In this document: positions 48,180-60,190 of the stretch, one piece after another
Position numbering within the stretch: the stretch's first letter is position 1
How the letters are laid out: each line of letters begins with the position of its first letter
DNA from: Icerya purchasi
Lineage: Eukaryota > Arthropoda > Insecta > Hemiptera > Monophlebidae
Direction of reading: 5' to 3'
Assembly (NCBI GenBank): GCA_039619475.1
Contig: CM077115.1
Span: forward strand, 395,036,557 to 395,100,556
Length of the DNA: 64,000 nt
The notes under the pieces: generated by a model
Databases searched by the model: none
What the model saw: only the letters and a program-made list of their open reading frames with translations
Told to the model about the DNA's origin: nothing
Position numbers and translations under genes: made by a program

Positions 48180-51100
48180 AAAAACGATACTGTTAATAAA
48201 ATAATTCGTAATGATTTCAAATCAAAAGCTCCTATTATTTTTTTTTTTTTTAATTATTATTATTATTATTATTATTACATAAATTCCATGCGCAATGTGT
48301 GAATTATTTTACATATTAGTGTAGTTACTAATATTTTCATTGTCACTCCAGAATCTCATTAAAAATTAGAACCGCAAATTAATCAAAAACAAATTCCCCA
48401 ATTTAAAGCGGTCTTCTATAATATCCTTTTCAATCTTTTCCATCCTGAGCGGAAAATTCCAACGGCTGCCGCTATACGGACACACTAGACATTAAATCGA
48501 ATCTACCCCAGTTGCCGTGGTTTTTCTTGTGTTACATTCTTATATTCTACATACAATCTTTTATTCTTATCCGATTTTAAAAAGGCTTTGAACAGGATCC
48601 CTTATCTGCTCGTCTAACTGCTAGGTTTATAAAGGATTCTGCCCTTGAATTCTGTTGAGAAGCAATTTTTTCTTCCAAGATACTCCGCACAGAATGTTTT
48701 TCGTAATTAATAAGTTCTCGGAATACAGTTACGCCGATTACATCGTGTTTTGCGCAGCTAGCTTACGTATTGAAAATTTTGTCACGGAGGAGACGGTAAT
48801 TATTCCCGACATAAACAATTCCGAATATCAGTCGATTGCAAATGTAAATTAAAAGTTCGTGATCATTTTACGGTAGCGAAATATTTTCTTCCGCGCATTC
48901 TTAGATAAGTAAAGTGGTGTTTCCATTTCGGCTAGTAGCGATTTTGCTTGGAAACAGATCCCTTAATAAGCTAAATCCAAACTGGAAATTTTTTTTTTCT
49001 TACCTTCAGTCGGCCCGATTAATAATTCATCGTCGCCGCGATGACTCCGATATTCAGTATTAGACTTTTTGTAAAAATTACCAAAAAAAACCAACATTAA
49101 AAATATTTCACAAGCGCTTAAATACATATATATATATATACGTTAAAATTCCAAAAAATTGCTTTTGGAATTATTTCAATATATATGCGGTTGAAAATTC
49201 ATGTTCTCGGTTGTTAGTTAACAGCGCTCTATTAGGATAATATTTAGCTTCGAGACTAATATGATAAAAATATTTATTTTTTTCCCTTTTTTTTTCTATC
49301 GCTTTTCAAAAAAGAGATTTAGTATTTCACGTCGTCAGTCATAAAAGGAACCAAATTATTTCGTTTATTTTCTTCAAGAATTGAACTCATCCATATTGAT
49401 TCTTTTTCCATCTGAAATTTTTACCGAAGTATTTAATTTGAAATTAAAGGTTTTTTTTTTCTTTCATTTTTTCGGGGAAGTGAACAGAAAAGAAGTTTAA
49501 TAAGTACGGGTAGAACCAAACTTTTAAGGATTTTTGAATTTTTTCAGTTCAGTTAGGTAAATCTGATTTGAATCGATATTTTCGGAAACTCCAGTTTATC
49601 CGAATTTGATAAGAGTTCATCTTTTGCGGGACAGACTTGTTTGCGCAGTTTGCAAAAGGCTTCATTTCCTGCCTCCGACAAAATGGCATTTGTTATCGGT
49701 TCAGCGTTTCCGGACCAGCTCTTTTTATTTGTTCTCTTCATTGGCTTTCGGGCGCGTAATAAAAACGAAACCGGAAGTAATTGTTGATTTTGCGCTGATA
49801 AATTTAACTGCCGACTTCGATTCTATTTTCAAAAAAAATGTAAAAAGACACACTTTTTATTCGAATTTTATCGATGAAAAATCTTTTTTGTCAGATTAAC
49901 TTTATTGCTAAGTAGCGGCGAGAAACGAATAATATATGCGTATTTTAAACATGTTTGATGATTCGTTCAAATATTAACATTTCTTTGTCGTACATATTGA
50001 TTATTTATCTTATAAAAAAGTTCATCACGATGATTAGACTCGATAGAAACGCGCTGAGGTCTATATGGAAATAAAAGGTGTAAAAATATCGACTGCAGAT
50101 CCGACTTTTAGAAGTTGTTTTTAAGAAAAGTCGAGCGGGTGTTTTTTTTTTTTTTTGTTTAGGTAATTACATCTGTAAATTCTCCCCTCGGCCGTCACAA
50201 TGCTATTGTCTAACATTTTCATAGGAAATAGCAACACAACTACTTTCCCGTACAAATATGATGAATTACGATGACATCACAGGAATTGATATGCACGTGT
50301 CCAAACTTCGGAAAATACTATATAAATTAATTATTCGAACGATCTCGTACAAACACACTGTACAAATTTCAGTCTTAACGAAAAATAACGTGATTTCAAT
50401 TTTTAATTTACAGTATTCGGTTGTAATTCTTATTTAGTGTAGCGTATTGCGATTTCTCTATACATTATAACTACGGCGAGCAACCTCCGTAGCGAACCTT
50501 AATTTTTACAAAAAAAAAAAGAAAAAAAAAGAATTGTAATTTTCATATGTTCCACAAAATTTATTACGTTCAACTCGTTTCGAATTTTATCTTGTTTTTT
50601 GCGCGGCTAATTTAAATAATTGAATATATTAAAATTAAAAAAAAAAACCAAATAGAAGTCGTTAAATAAATTTGACAAAAGTAAATCATTTTACTTCTCG
50701 ACCTAATAGATTGTCTTTTTGATTTATTTTTTGATTACGTATTTTCAATTTTGCTGCAATAATATGACTTTTTCTATTTCTAAGGAATTTAGTCGTGAAA
50801 TCGAATGCGTTCCACCACACCGACAATACAAACGGTACTTTACATACTTGCTGCTGGCCAATCATCGAGTTTAATCATATTCAAATTCTATCGAAATTAC
50901 AACTAATTACGCGATTATAATCGAACAACATTTTTTGTCCATAATTTCTAAATATTACGACTAATTAATTACTAAAAGCAACGCACGATGTATGGGAGGC
51001 AAACGATCTCTATACACAATCATTGACTGCGAAACATGCCAGATTGTTTGTGTCTAATAATTAACTAAATTTTCCCGCGATATTTATGTGCTTTCCCCCC

Positions 51101-51314
51101 GTTTTTATAATGTACGATAAAATTATAATTACGTTCAATGCAATACCTTAACTTTTAACAGAATTTAAATAACGTCGATTTTCCGCTTCGTAAGGTTGTA
51201 AAAATTCTCCTTTTCTATGCAATTTATATATAACTTTTAACTGAAATGAAATTCTACTGAAATTACAGATGCGTTGTTATCGTTTGTTTCTCTATAAAAT
51301 ATCATCGCTCGGTA
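48180..51314. other. Non-coding stretch, no recognised gene
   Basis: (ATT)n at about 48256-48278 and (AT)n at about 49125-49140. A short frame near 48575-48620 (DFKKALNRIPYLL) faintly recalls an RT motif but is unsupported. The direct motif CGAAACATGCC occurs near 51031. No Abd-B exon was seen. Confidence 0.5.
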
Positions 51315-51690
51315 TTTTTTTTTTTTTTTTTTTTTTTTTTTCTTGTTTGGGTTTTTCCCTGGGCTTGTCAGCAACGGACGATTACCCATCAACATGTGTA
51401 CATAGCAGCAATTAGGAGTAACAAGGAATGGAATCTGACAAAGAATGCTATACCAAAGATGGAGAAACAATAACAATCAACGTCGAAAAATGCCAAACGT
51501 ATGCATCCTGAAAAGAAAAGGAATGACGAAGGTAAGAGCAAAAGGAGTTAGCTGTCCCATACCATGGCCACATCTGCAGTTACAGAGCCCACAGTACAAA
51601 CGGACAAAGGAATCTCGGTAAATTTTCATACGAACAAAAACCCGATTAACTACATCAAACAAAAAAAATAAAAAAAAAAAGGATTTCAAG
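51315..51690 (-). mobile_element. Poly(A)-tailed retroposon 3' fragment
   Basis: On the minus strand, non-repetitive sequence with 70- and 79-codon frames leads to GACAAGCCCAGGGAAAAACC, then a 27-base A-tail, seen as T at 51315-51341. The 3' UTR style (GACAAGCCCAGGGAAA before poly(A)) resembles the ends of the LINE fragments at 5757 (GACGCGCCTAAAGGAAA) and 14758 (GGCGTGTCCAAAG), so it is probably another I-superfamily LINE end. No protein motif confirms this. It lies within the intron before the homeobox exon. Confidence 0.45.
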
Positions 51691-52154
51691 TCACGGAAAT
51701 TTGAGGAATATTTCTTCGCGCGTTAATAGGGGGAAGGTTGTAATCCTTACATTATGTAACTTAATAATTAGTCAGTAGGACTTAAATATATTTACCGGAT
51801 CGGAATTCCTAACTGGATTCGATGAGCCGATTGTGTGACTTTCTATCCGAAGAGCTTAAAGAAAAATTGCTTCGGACTCGGTTCCGATCGATTGCATTTC
51901 AGGAACGGAGCAATCGAGAAGGAACCGGAAGGGAAGAGTTGAAATGATGCCAAGAAATGAGGAGTGCTGAATATGGCTGCAGTGCGAAAAAAAAACAAAG
52001 GATTCGGAAATCTTGGAACTTAATTCCAGCGGCGCAAATGCTCGTTAAATGTCGCATTTCTAGGCAAAATAACATTTACAATCTCATTTGTCGTCTCTCT
52101 TTTACGTGTACATGTTTTCGTAATTGTCACCTGTGATGTAGATTCGGTTGGTAT

Positions 52155-52178
52155 AATATTGCGTTTTTCATTTGGCAG
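52155..52178 (+). promoter_or_regulatory. 3' splice acceptor of the Abd-B homeobox exon
   Basis: A pyrimidine-rich TTTTTCATTTGGCAG ends at 52178 immediately before the coding sequence. The frame shows that the exon starts with the last two bases (GT) of a codon, so the preceding intron is phase 1. The upstream in-frame TTG at 52172 is not a credible start. Confidence 0.8.
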
Positions 52179-52585
52179 GTTCCCTGGCCGGAGTCGGTAT
52201 GACTGGCATGACCGGCGTCACTTCTAATACGATGGAGTGGGCTACCAGTCAAGCGACGGTTCGGAAAAAGCGGAAACCGTACTCAAAATTGCAGACGCTG
52301 GAGCTGGAGAAGGAGTTCTTGTTCCACGCCTACGTATCGAAGCAGAAAAGATGGGAATTGGCGAGAAATTTGAACCTCTCCGAGAGGCAAGTGAAAATTT
52401 GGTTTCAAAATCGCCGAATGAAGCGAAAAAAAACTTCGGACAGAAATCAGGCTCAAATTAATAACAATAACAACGCGAACAGTGCCAACGCCAATCATCA
52501 TCCGCATCATCACATGCCCGGTCTCGCTGGCCATCACGTGATCAATCACCATGCCACCAACGGACCTTTAAAACACCATCCCTAA
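52179..52585 (+). CDS. Abd-B: Abdominal-B Hox protein, 3'-terminal homeobox exon
   Basis: This encodes the C-terminal 135 residues of the posterior Hox transcription factor Abd-B, a nuclear DNA-binding protein that specifies posterior abdominal and genital segments. A Gly/Met/Thr linker with MEWATSQ (compare the EWTGQ segment usual in Abd-B) precedes a 60-residue homeodomain at 52259-52438. That domain starts [10 protein letters not shown], has the posterior-class LEKEFLF and [15 protein letters not shown] stretches, and a recognition helix [12 protein letters not shown] with W48, F49, Q50, N51 and R53 intact. The tail is Asn-rich then His-rich (HHPHHH), as in other insect Abd-B proteins, and ends at TAA 52583-52585. 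From memory of insect orthologues, L11, H23, S41 and especially R56 are unusual (normally F, N, T, N). The N-terminal exons are not in this window or not recognisable. Assignment to Abd-B rather than another Hox class is very secure. Confidence 0.97.
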
Positions 52586-52683
52586 TTAGTCGATGTACGA
52601 GAATCTCCGTCAATGATCTTCATTAACATATATTAATATATGTATCTATGCGTATTTATATATATATATATAAATAAATGTGG

Positions 52684-52739
<56 letters not shown>

Positions 52740-52790
52740 AATACGCGTTTATATTATGTAGCGCGCGCGTACGTGCAATAAAAGAGGAGG
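52586..52790 (+). other. Abd-B: Abd-B 3' UTR, proximal part, with (AT)n and a candidate poly(A) signal
   Basis: After the stop codon come 100 bases of AT-rich sequence, an (AT)n tract at about 52688-52737, and AATAAA at 52777-52782 followed by GAGGAGG. Hox 3' UTRs are often long, so this signal may not be the one used. Confidence 0.45.
52688..52737. repeat. (AT)n microsatellite in the presumed Abd-B 3' UTR
   Basis: About 25 uninterrupted AT units begin roughly 100 bp after the stop codon. Confidence 0.95.
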
Positions 52791-55079
52791 CAACAGTAAT
52801 GTTGGCGACAATGGCAGTTCCGAAGAAGGTTTATGTTTCATTAATTAATTATAATTATTATTAAATTCTAATACGTTAATTATGAGTAATTTTTCAGTTT
52901 ACGTTAAGTTTTAGTTCCTGTTCAGTTTAAGTGTACCTCTTACTTTTCTACTTAATCTCATTGACGCTATTGTTCGCTTAAGCCGTTGGCTGTCTCTGCG
53001 TCAATCGACATCCTAACACGATTATAGGTGTTTCCCATTTTCTTCTTTAACCGCACCCGAATTTGACGATAAAAAAATTTATACGCGAGTAAAAAATGTC
53101 ACACTATAATACCGATTTTTAATAATCTTACCCCGACGACACTATTTGATTCTAATATAATTTTCCCAAAAAAACCATATCGAATGTGTGTGTTTACATT
53201 TAACTTTGGTGTAATTCGAACTGACACACATATATTTGCGCTTTCTAAAATTTCCGCTTTCCAACAAATATCGGTACGTTGCCAATAAAAGAGACGTTTT
53301 CAATTGTAGCTACGACATTCTATTCGATTGACACGTCAATAATTCAGTTTCGAGTAAACTGTAATTCTACCTTTCGTTAATTTCGCTTTACAGATTTTTA
53401 TCGTTTCTCTCTTTTGAGTTGTGAAATAGTTCCTGAGAAAGAACACAACATTTTTCCCTTTCGAACCAAATGTTCGGTTGTTACATTTTTGAAAAAATAA
53501 CGTTTTACAAATGTTCTTACTGCTCTGTTGCGACGGAAAATTAAATTTCCGCGTTGATCTGAACAGTCGTTTATATCCCTGCTTGAAGCATGAACACACT
53601 TTTCTTAGGAGAAATAGCGGAATGTTCGTATTATTTTCTTTTATGATTTCCAAAAGCAGTAACAACACCGTTTCGATGTTAGGGTGCCGAATGAAAACGT
53701 TTCCAAGAAATGTTTCACAACGTACTTTCGGCGATGTAGTCGACGACTTTTCATTTCCCGGGATGAAGGTTAAATATTTTATTCTCCATTTATAAAAAAG
53801 AGAGACGACCGGGCTGTGTGAAGCTATGGAAAAACTGAATTCAACTGCTTGCAAAGGCTAAAATAAACACTGCGAAAAATTTAAAAAAATCCGAACTAAG
53901 GCGCGGGAGCTCAACATTCCGAATGAACACACGAAATAGTAAAGAATTTGAGCGGAAAAATTAGCTAACATAATAAATGCTCGGGGCAATTCCGCTCTTT
54001 CATAAGTTTGTCAAAATGAAGTCCGCATGGAAGGTTTGTGTCGAACCGGAAATTAAATTTTAAAAAGAAAAATGTTTCCTACAATAAAGACAACGACTGC
54101 GTTAGTACTGCGAAATACATAAAAGGGGAAAACATTGAAATAGCGACTTGTTCTTTTACCAACTTTCATTATTCGGCGCGATAGTATCATCGATTAATCT
54201 TTTTCTTCGCAATAACAATTGTAGCGTCTACTCGTTACTATATACGTCAGCTGTATTTTGCAAACCCTCGCTACGGTAAGATAATTTTTCTCGGTTTCAA
54301 CTGCATCATTGCGAAAAAATTCATGTACGTCTTTTGGGAAATAAAATGACAATTGTTAAATTTTTCATCGTGTCAGTGGCATTCAACATTTGTGCTGCTT
54401 CTATTCGGTGAGGACAAAAATCGACAAATAACGGAAAGTCTAAGAGAAAATCAAAAAAACTCGAAAATCTTGTTTAATATAAATAAGTCGTTTCGATTTA
54501 ACTTGCAGTTCCTTCTGAAAAGAACCACGCGTTGTTACGATGCATAAAAAAATCCTTTTTCATATCGCACTCCACTAATGAAAAGTGAAAAAATTTAACC
54601 ATTACCACCGCAGACCAAATTAAACTTTTTAAAGATACGTGTAGATCGATGAATTATTTAACCGGTACAATAAACGAACTGCGATCGGGTATTTAGAATT
54701 CGATAAACGCCTAATGTATCGACAAAGTTTGCAAAAAATTTTCTCACGATAATTGACGACAGTGGCTAAGGATGCGATGGTGATTCACGCAGTCGAGGAG
54801 GTGAAACAATGTATAACGTTTACGCAATTTCCACAGCAGGATATTCCATTCGGTAGCATTTCTTAGAATTATTAAAAATCGTTTAAGAATCGAATTAAAT
54901 TTAAACAGAACCAAATTTAAGAGTAGACCGATTAACAACGTCATTTTATCATCTCAGGTTCGCTTTCCAGCCAGCGGGATATAGCGCAGTTAACCTATAT
55001 ACCTGATTTGTAATAGGCTGGCCCCGGTGACTGGAAAAAAAAAAATGCAGGTGTAGAACTGTTTTCTCTGTCAGCTTAA
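52791..55079. other. 3' UTR or intergenic DNA, no further gene
   Basis: The longest open frame of the window (172 codons, minus strand, 53336-53854) lies here. It has no motif I recognise, and an overlapping 94-codon frame runs on the other strand. I do not call a gene. Confidence 0.5.
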
Positions 55080-55480
55080 GTCGGCCGTGGTTAAAAGACA
55101 TGTCGCATCGTTAATGCATAAAATCCGGTATACACCTACGACCTTTTCGGCGTTTGCGCCAACTCTGAAGTATCGGCTGCTCGATATGCGTGTCGGTTTG
55201 TTTGTTGTTAATCGTTGATTTATCGCGTTTACTCCGGAATCCGCTTTAGATCAAGCAGATGTTTAACGAATAATTTATCGGCTCGGCCGAACCAGAAGAG
55301 ATCTGCGCAGATTAAGATATAATGAGAGTGCGCCATTACTCGCTGCGAGATCACTTTACAATGAACCGACTTCGTCCGTCACCAATTAAAACAGGACCGG
55401 AATATGCATTCTGCCTAAAACTCGCGCGACGATTAATTTCGCAAATTGCCGTCTTTTAATTAATCGGATTTTTAATTGTT
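55080..55480. promoter_or_regulatory. Candidate regulatory block downstream of Abd-B
   Basis: A homopolymer-poor, less AT-rich block with repeated homeodomain/posterior-Hox-like motifs: GTTAATCGTTGATTTATCGC near 55208, AATAATTTATCGGC near 55269, GCGCCATTACTCGC near 55331, TTTAATTAATCGG near 55456. There are no open frames. Inference only. Confidence 0.22.
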
Positions 55481-58400
55481 TCCCCAGTTTCACCTGAAAA
55501 TCGCTTCTTCCGCAAACAATCTGCCGATACTTCAAACGATAAGATCGTTCACTAGATAAACAGTGCCGACCTTCAAAACCCGGTTGATATCGCTCTTTCT
55601 TTCTCTAGCTTGTGTAGAATGAAGATCACATATTTTCGTGTATTTGATGCGAAGTGATTTTGAAATATTTGGTCAGGAATACTTGTTTATATTTCAATGA
55701 GAATAACCAATATAGAGTTTCGGCAATGAATGCTCCATCTTTTTGGTTAAATATTCTCTAAAAAATCCCTATCAGCAATTTCGTAAAATTCCGAACTGGG
55801 AAAAGAAATCACTTTCTACTTAAGAAGCCCCGAGTCTACGCAGTCGTTACGGTCCAAACATTCTTCGGCAGGTAAATCACCCAAGCGGAGTAAATATATA
55901 TATAAATATATATATATATATAGCGAAAATGTCCTTATCCACGCGGAAAAAAAATTATAAGGCTAAGTTAAAAAAAAAAAAACGTCTACAATCTGGGAAT
56001 TATTTTTTCGGTTATTTTAAGACTAGTATATAATGGGTCTTTAATTCTGATTTCTTTACGGCCGTTTAAAAACCTCGACGGCGTTTTTAAAACTCCATAT
56101 TCTCAGATTTGCCTTGCTCCTTCCGACTTACATTTGCTCATTCGATGCTTTTCGCTCTTAATTATCGAGAAACGGATAGTGTACTTTTTGTGTCGTTAGG
56201 AAGTACACAGTCGATCGGAAGAATTTTTTTGTTATGTCCAGAATTTTTTTTGTGTCATTAGAACAACCTACAGTATTGGAGAAAACTAGTTGCTGGCAAC
56301 AACTCTGTACCCATTTCGCTTATCGAATTTTCTATTTAATCTCGTAGCAATATCAAATGCCAATTTCATCATTCATCAAAATAGAGCAGAGGAGGATTTT
56401 GCTTTTTTTCTTTTTTTTTTTCCCATTTCTTTATGGACACATCTCTCTCCAGCTGTTTATACCGGATTCAGCGGTTCTTTTAGGCGAAATAATTCTGAAA
56501 TTTTTCCGCTTAAAAAATTCCATCTTAATACACACGGCGATATAGGTTCGTTCATGATAATCTGAGTTATTAGTAAACTATAATCAGTTTCGTTCTATTC
56601 GATTGTTTAAAATTGAAAAGTCGAAAGTAATATTTCAGTTTAACTTTCGTTTCTTTTTTATTGTTTTTCCCGAAAAAATAGCGTAGATTTTCGGATAACG
56701 GCTAATTCCGTTCAATATAAAACTATTCGATTTAGAAAGAAATTTCCACCCTCCAGAAAACTACTTTATCTCCTCGATTTAAGTTCAAACCGAGAAAACT
56801 GATGTGTGTTCTTCGAAAGAATAAAATTTAACTTGGCTGTTTAAAAACACCGCATATAATTAGCTAATGAAAATATTGAAATAAAATTCAACGGATTAGA
56901 CAATTATCGTTCGGCTTTTAGACCGCTGTTGAGGCCATTTGTAAAATCGCCACCAAAATACCGCGCGCGCTGACACCATCATATACACCTAAAATGTTCT
57001 AGTACGAACAAAAAAAAGCAAATCTAGAAGCCGCGGTTAATTTCCGTTTTTCACGTATATGATGGCGATGTATTTTTTCTTTAGTGCAAGGTTAAGTTAT
57101 AAGTTTTTGTTAGATTTTTTAATTTTTATTTATTTCTTTTTTTCTTTTTTAATTATTAGGTATCGTTTTAGTTTTCCTTTTTTTTTCTTTTTTTCTTTTT
57201 AATTTCGTGTTTGCTTATATTTTTATAACTTGCTGCTTTTGTGATACGTGTAATATTGTAGTTATGTACATCGCAGACAGGTAATATATTTGAAGCGCAT
57301 TTTTGAGTAGTTTTACACGCGTTCAACGGTGTACCCCGGAAGTTGTGTTAAAAATCACCGAAGTTATAATACGCCGAATCGTCGATTTAATTAATTCGGG
57401 ACCAGCTTAAAAAAGAGGAATCGAAAAATGAAAAAAAAAAAAAAAACAAAAATTACAATCTGCCGAAACGACAGAAGTGTGTAGATCAGCCTAGGGAATG
57501 GGGGGAGCAAAAATGTATTTAAAAACTTACCACGATGACGAATCGAAATTACTATAATGATTCTCTCAAAGATTTTATAAGATTTTTTTGTCGCGATGTT
57601 TAATAGCAAAAACCAAAAAAACGGTACAGGACTTTTAGCTGCAATATAGCCAACTACAAAAACTATTTCGGACTAAAGTCGAGTTAGTCTCAATTTCAGT
57701 AGATTTATAAAAATTCGTTGAAGCAGTAGTTAAAAATATTATTCTTCACTCTAAGCGTTACGGTCTTTTCTCGGCACCGTGCTTTTCTTTCGATCGGTTT
57801 CGTAACAAAAGAATATTCGCCTAGGAATTTGTCTGAAAAAAATTCTAGATTGACGCGCCGTCAAATTTTCAAAAAAAAGCGACAAACTGTAATCGCCAAC
57901 TTTCGGTTATACATAATTTTTCTTTTCGACATTCCAAAATTTTGTTGTGTACGCGAAATATACTCCGTCACTTTGTAAATTACTTCGGAGAGAGTCCATT
58001 TCTTTGCAGATCCATATTCTCACGGGTCTGCGTACTTTGCTCTCAGATTCACCATTGACAAACAGCCTGTAATGGAAGCTTCGTCGTAATCGATAACACG
58101 ATTTTGTTAAACCCTTTTTCAAAAAGAATAAAATCTTCAAAGGCGTCTTTAGAATTAATCCTCTTTTAAAATTTTGCTCGGGGCCTGGAATTTTCGACTT
58201 TTGCTTGGACTTTCTCATAACCGAGAAGACATTTCACTTCGCGGAACGATTTCTGAAAATAACGCCGAATGCTGATTTATAAACAATAATCATTTATAAA
58301 GAGTTCGCTAAATTATGACAATACTATCAATTCGATAATTAATATTATTTTCGATAAAAAATAAGACCGGATAATTTAAGTCAGTCCGGCTCATTAATTT

Positions 58401-59233
58401 AATCCTTCCTCGGATTCGTGTTTCTAATTTTTCAGAAGTACCTGAACGACTGAAAAAGAACACGCATTTCATTATTCGAGGAAACTTACTTTAAGTTCAT
58501 TTTATTTTTATTATTTGTTTTTTTTTTTTTTTTTTTAAATTTAAATTAAATACAATTTCGGGCTTAATTAAACTTAAAAACGTTGTCACAATCCACAGTA
58601 AAGTATGGTCATGTAATTTAAAAATATCGTCAAAATTACGAGGCTACAAAGTAACAATTGGCATTATCAGACGCTGATGAATACGATTGATTCGAACGTT
58701 TGCATTCGAAACTTATTATAAAATATCGTTATTTGAAGCATTAATCCGGAGCCCGTTGAATGTGTGTAGAGTGTGATTTTTAACGTTGCGCGCGTATATT
58801 AGTGTTATTGTAAAAATATATTGTTACTTACTATATTACCGACTTATTATCGCGTCTTGTCTAAACTTCATCGGCCGTTTTATTGTTTTATTTCTCATGT
58901 TGCGTTTCTCTTTTTAATGTTTTTTTTCCCTTCTTTTTGTTAATATATATTGTATGTATTATATAGTTTGTATTACCTACATAAAAATAATTTGCCGAGT
59001 CATTATGATATAGGTATAGCAGTAATCTAACGATAAAATATGATCTATTTGATAAAGATACCTGTCTCTTTATAGAATAAATGTAGCAGTTTTCTATCTT
59101 TGTCTCGCCTGTATGCGACTAATGATAAAGATTAATACATTTCAAGGGTCGGTATCGCCCTACGAAGAAATGTTTCCAATTATTATAATATTTATTTATT
59201 TTTTATTCAGAATATGACATAAGAAACATATTC

Positions 59234-59236
<3 letters not shown>
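55481..59236. other. Non-coding stretch, no recognised gene
   Basis: (AT)n at about 55893-55921, long T-runs at about 58518-58536 and many A/T tracts. Frames up to 103 codons show no similarity. Confidence 0.55.

Positions 59237-59300
<64 letters not shown>
59237..59300. repeat. (AT)n microsatellite
   Basis: About 64 bp of uninterrupted AT dinucleotides. Confidence 0.95.
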
Positions 59301-59303
<3 letters not shown>

Positions 59304-59983
59304 AAACTAGTTATAAAATAATTATATATTGCGCATAATTTAGAGTTACATAAATATATATTATGCATAAATTGACAACTTGACTGCTTTTACGTTAATG
59401 TTATGTACTATATGTTTAAAACGTATTTACTCATCAAAATGTTCTGATTTTTCAGTTTTTCAAACAAATTTCGGTTATTACCGAATACGATAATGATGAT
59501 AGTTGTGTAAACACCTTAAAATCGAGTACGTTGCTTGGAAACCACATTGGTTTAATAACTTAACTCTGTAGTTCATTAAAAGAAATAAACAAAAAAAAAA
59601 AAACGAAAAGGGGGTTTTAGGTTTTGTATAAAACCGAGCGAGCTGACTAAAACGTATTTTTAAACAGTTCAAAAATGCAATAAGCGCCGTTTATTATTTA
59701 TTATGATACGGATTAATAATAATTGAAAATCTTTACTGCATAAAATAATTTTTTTTGTACTTATTTGAAAAAATCATTATCTACCATCTCTGTTCTAGGC
59801 CTTTAATTTCCATATAAAGTAGTATTTGTAGATAATTACGTGTTCAATTTTATAAATATATACTGGAAATGTGTGCGCTAAACAAAATACTTATTTGTGT
59901 TTCAAGTATTATTATTTTTTAGGAGAAAAAAATCTAATTTAGCAATGCTTTTTTTACATAAGCTGCTAAATAAACAGACTTCA
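59301..59983. other. Non-coding stretch
   Basis: AT-rich; no feature was recognised. Confidence 0.5.
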
Positions 59984-60190
59984 AAATTTTGTTTAAGTAA
60001 AATCACAGCGAGGTCTCACAATTTTGTGTAAGCAAAATCATTTTTAATGATTCAAATTTTTGTGTAAGCAAAATCATTTTTAATGATTTAAATTTTTGTG
60101 TAAGCAAAATCACTTTTAAGCCTTCATAATTTTGTTTAAGAAAAATCACTTTTAAGCCTTCATAATTTTGTTTAAGAGAAATCGCATTTA
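59984..60190 (-). repeat. 36-bp minisatellite, about six units
   Basis: Tandem units of about 36 bp share AATTTTGT(G/T)TAAG(C/A)AAAATCA followed by a variable TTTTTAATGATT or CTTTTAAGCCTTCAT segment. Adjacent units fall into two subtypes, so local duplication produced the array in steps. Because 36 is divisible by three, the minus strand stays open for 64 codons as a 12-residue repeat (LKQNYEGLKVIF and variants). No gene context supports translation. Confidence 0.9.

Noticed and set aside
48575..48620. DFKKALNRIPYLL, resembling an RT catalytic block
   Set aside because: Only about 13 residues, no neighbouring RT or RNase H motifs in any frame.
52172..52178. In-frame TTG as the start of the Abd-B exon
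   Set aside because: It lies within the splice acceptor sequence; homology and the AG at 52177-52178 place the exon start at 52179.
1..52178. Upstream Abd-B coding exons (His/Ala-rich N-terminus)
   Set aside because: No His- or Ala-rich open frame ending in a phase-1 splice donor could be found.
52237..52552. Two other frames over the homeobox exon (74 and 89 codons)
   Set aside because: Shadows of the real Abd-B frame.
53336..53854. 172-codon minus-strand open frame, the longest in the window
   Set aside because: No recognisable motif or domain, no supporting promoter or splice context, and an overlapping 94-codon frame on the other strand. Composition is like surrounding non-coding DNA.
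55120..55145. CCGGTATACACC, recalling part of the Hox microRNA iab-4
   Set aside because: Only a few bases agree and there is no complementary arm nearby; iab-4 was not found anywhere in the window.
59984..60190. CRISPR-like array
   Set aside because: Units are directly adjacent without unique spacers, in a eukaryotic context; it is a minisatellite.
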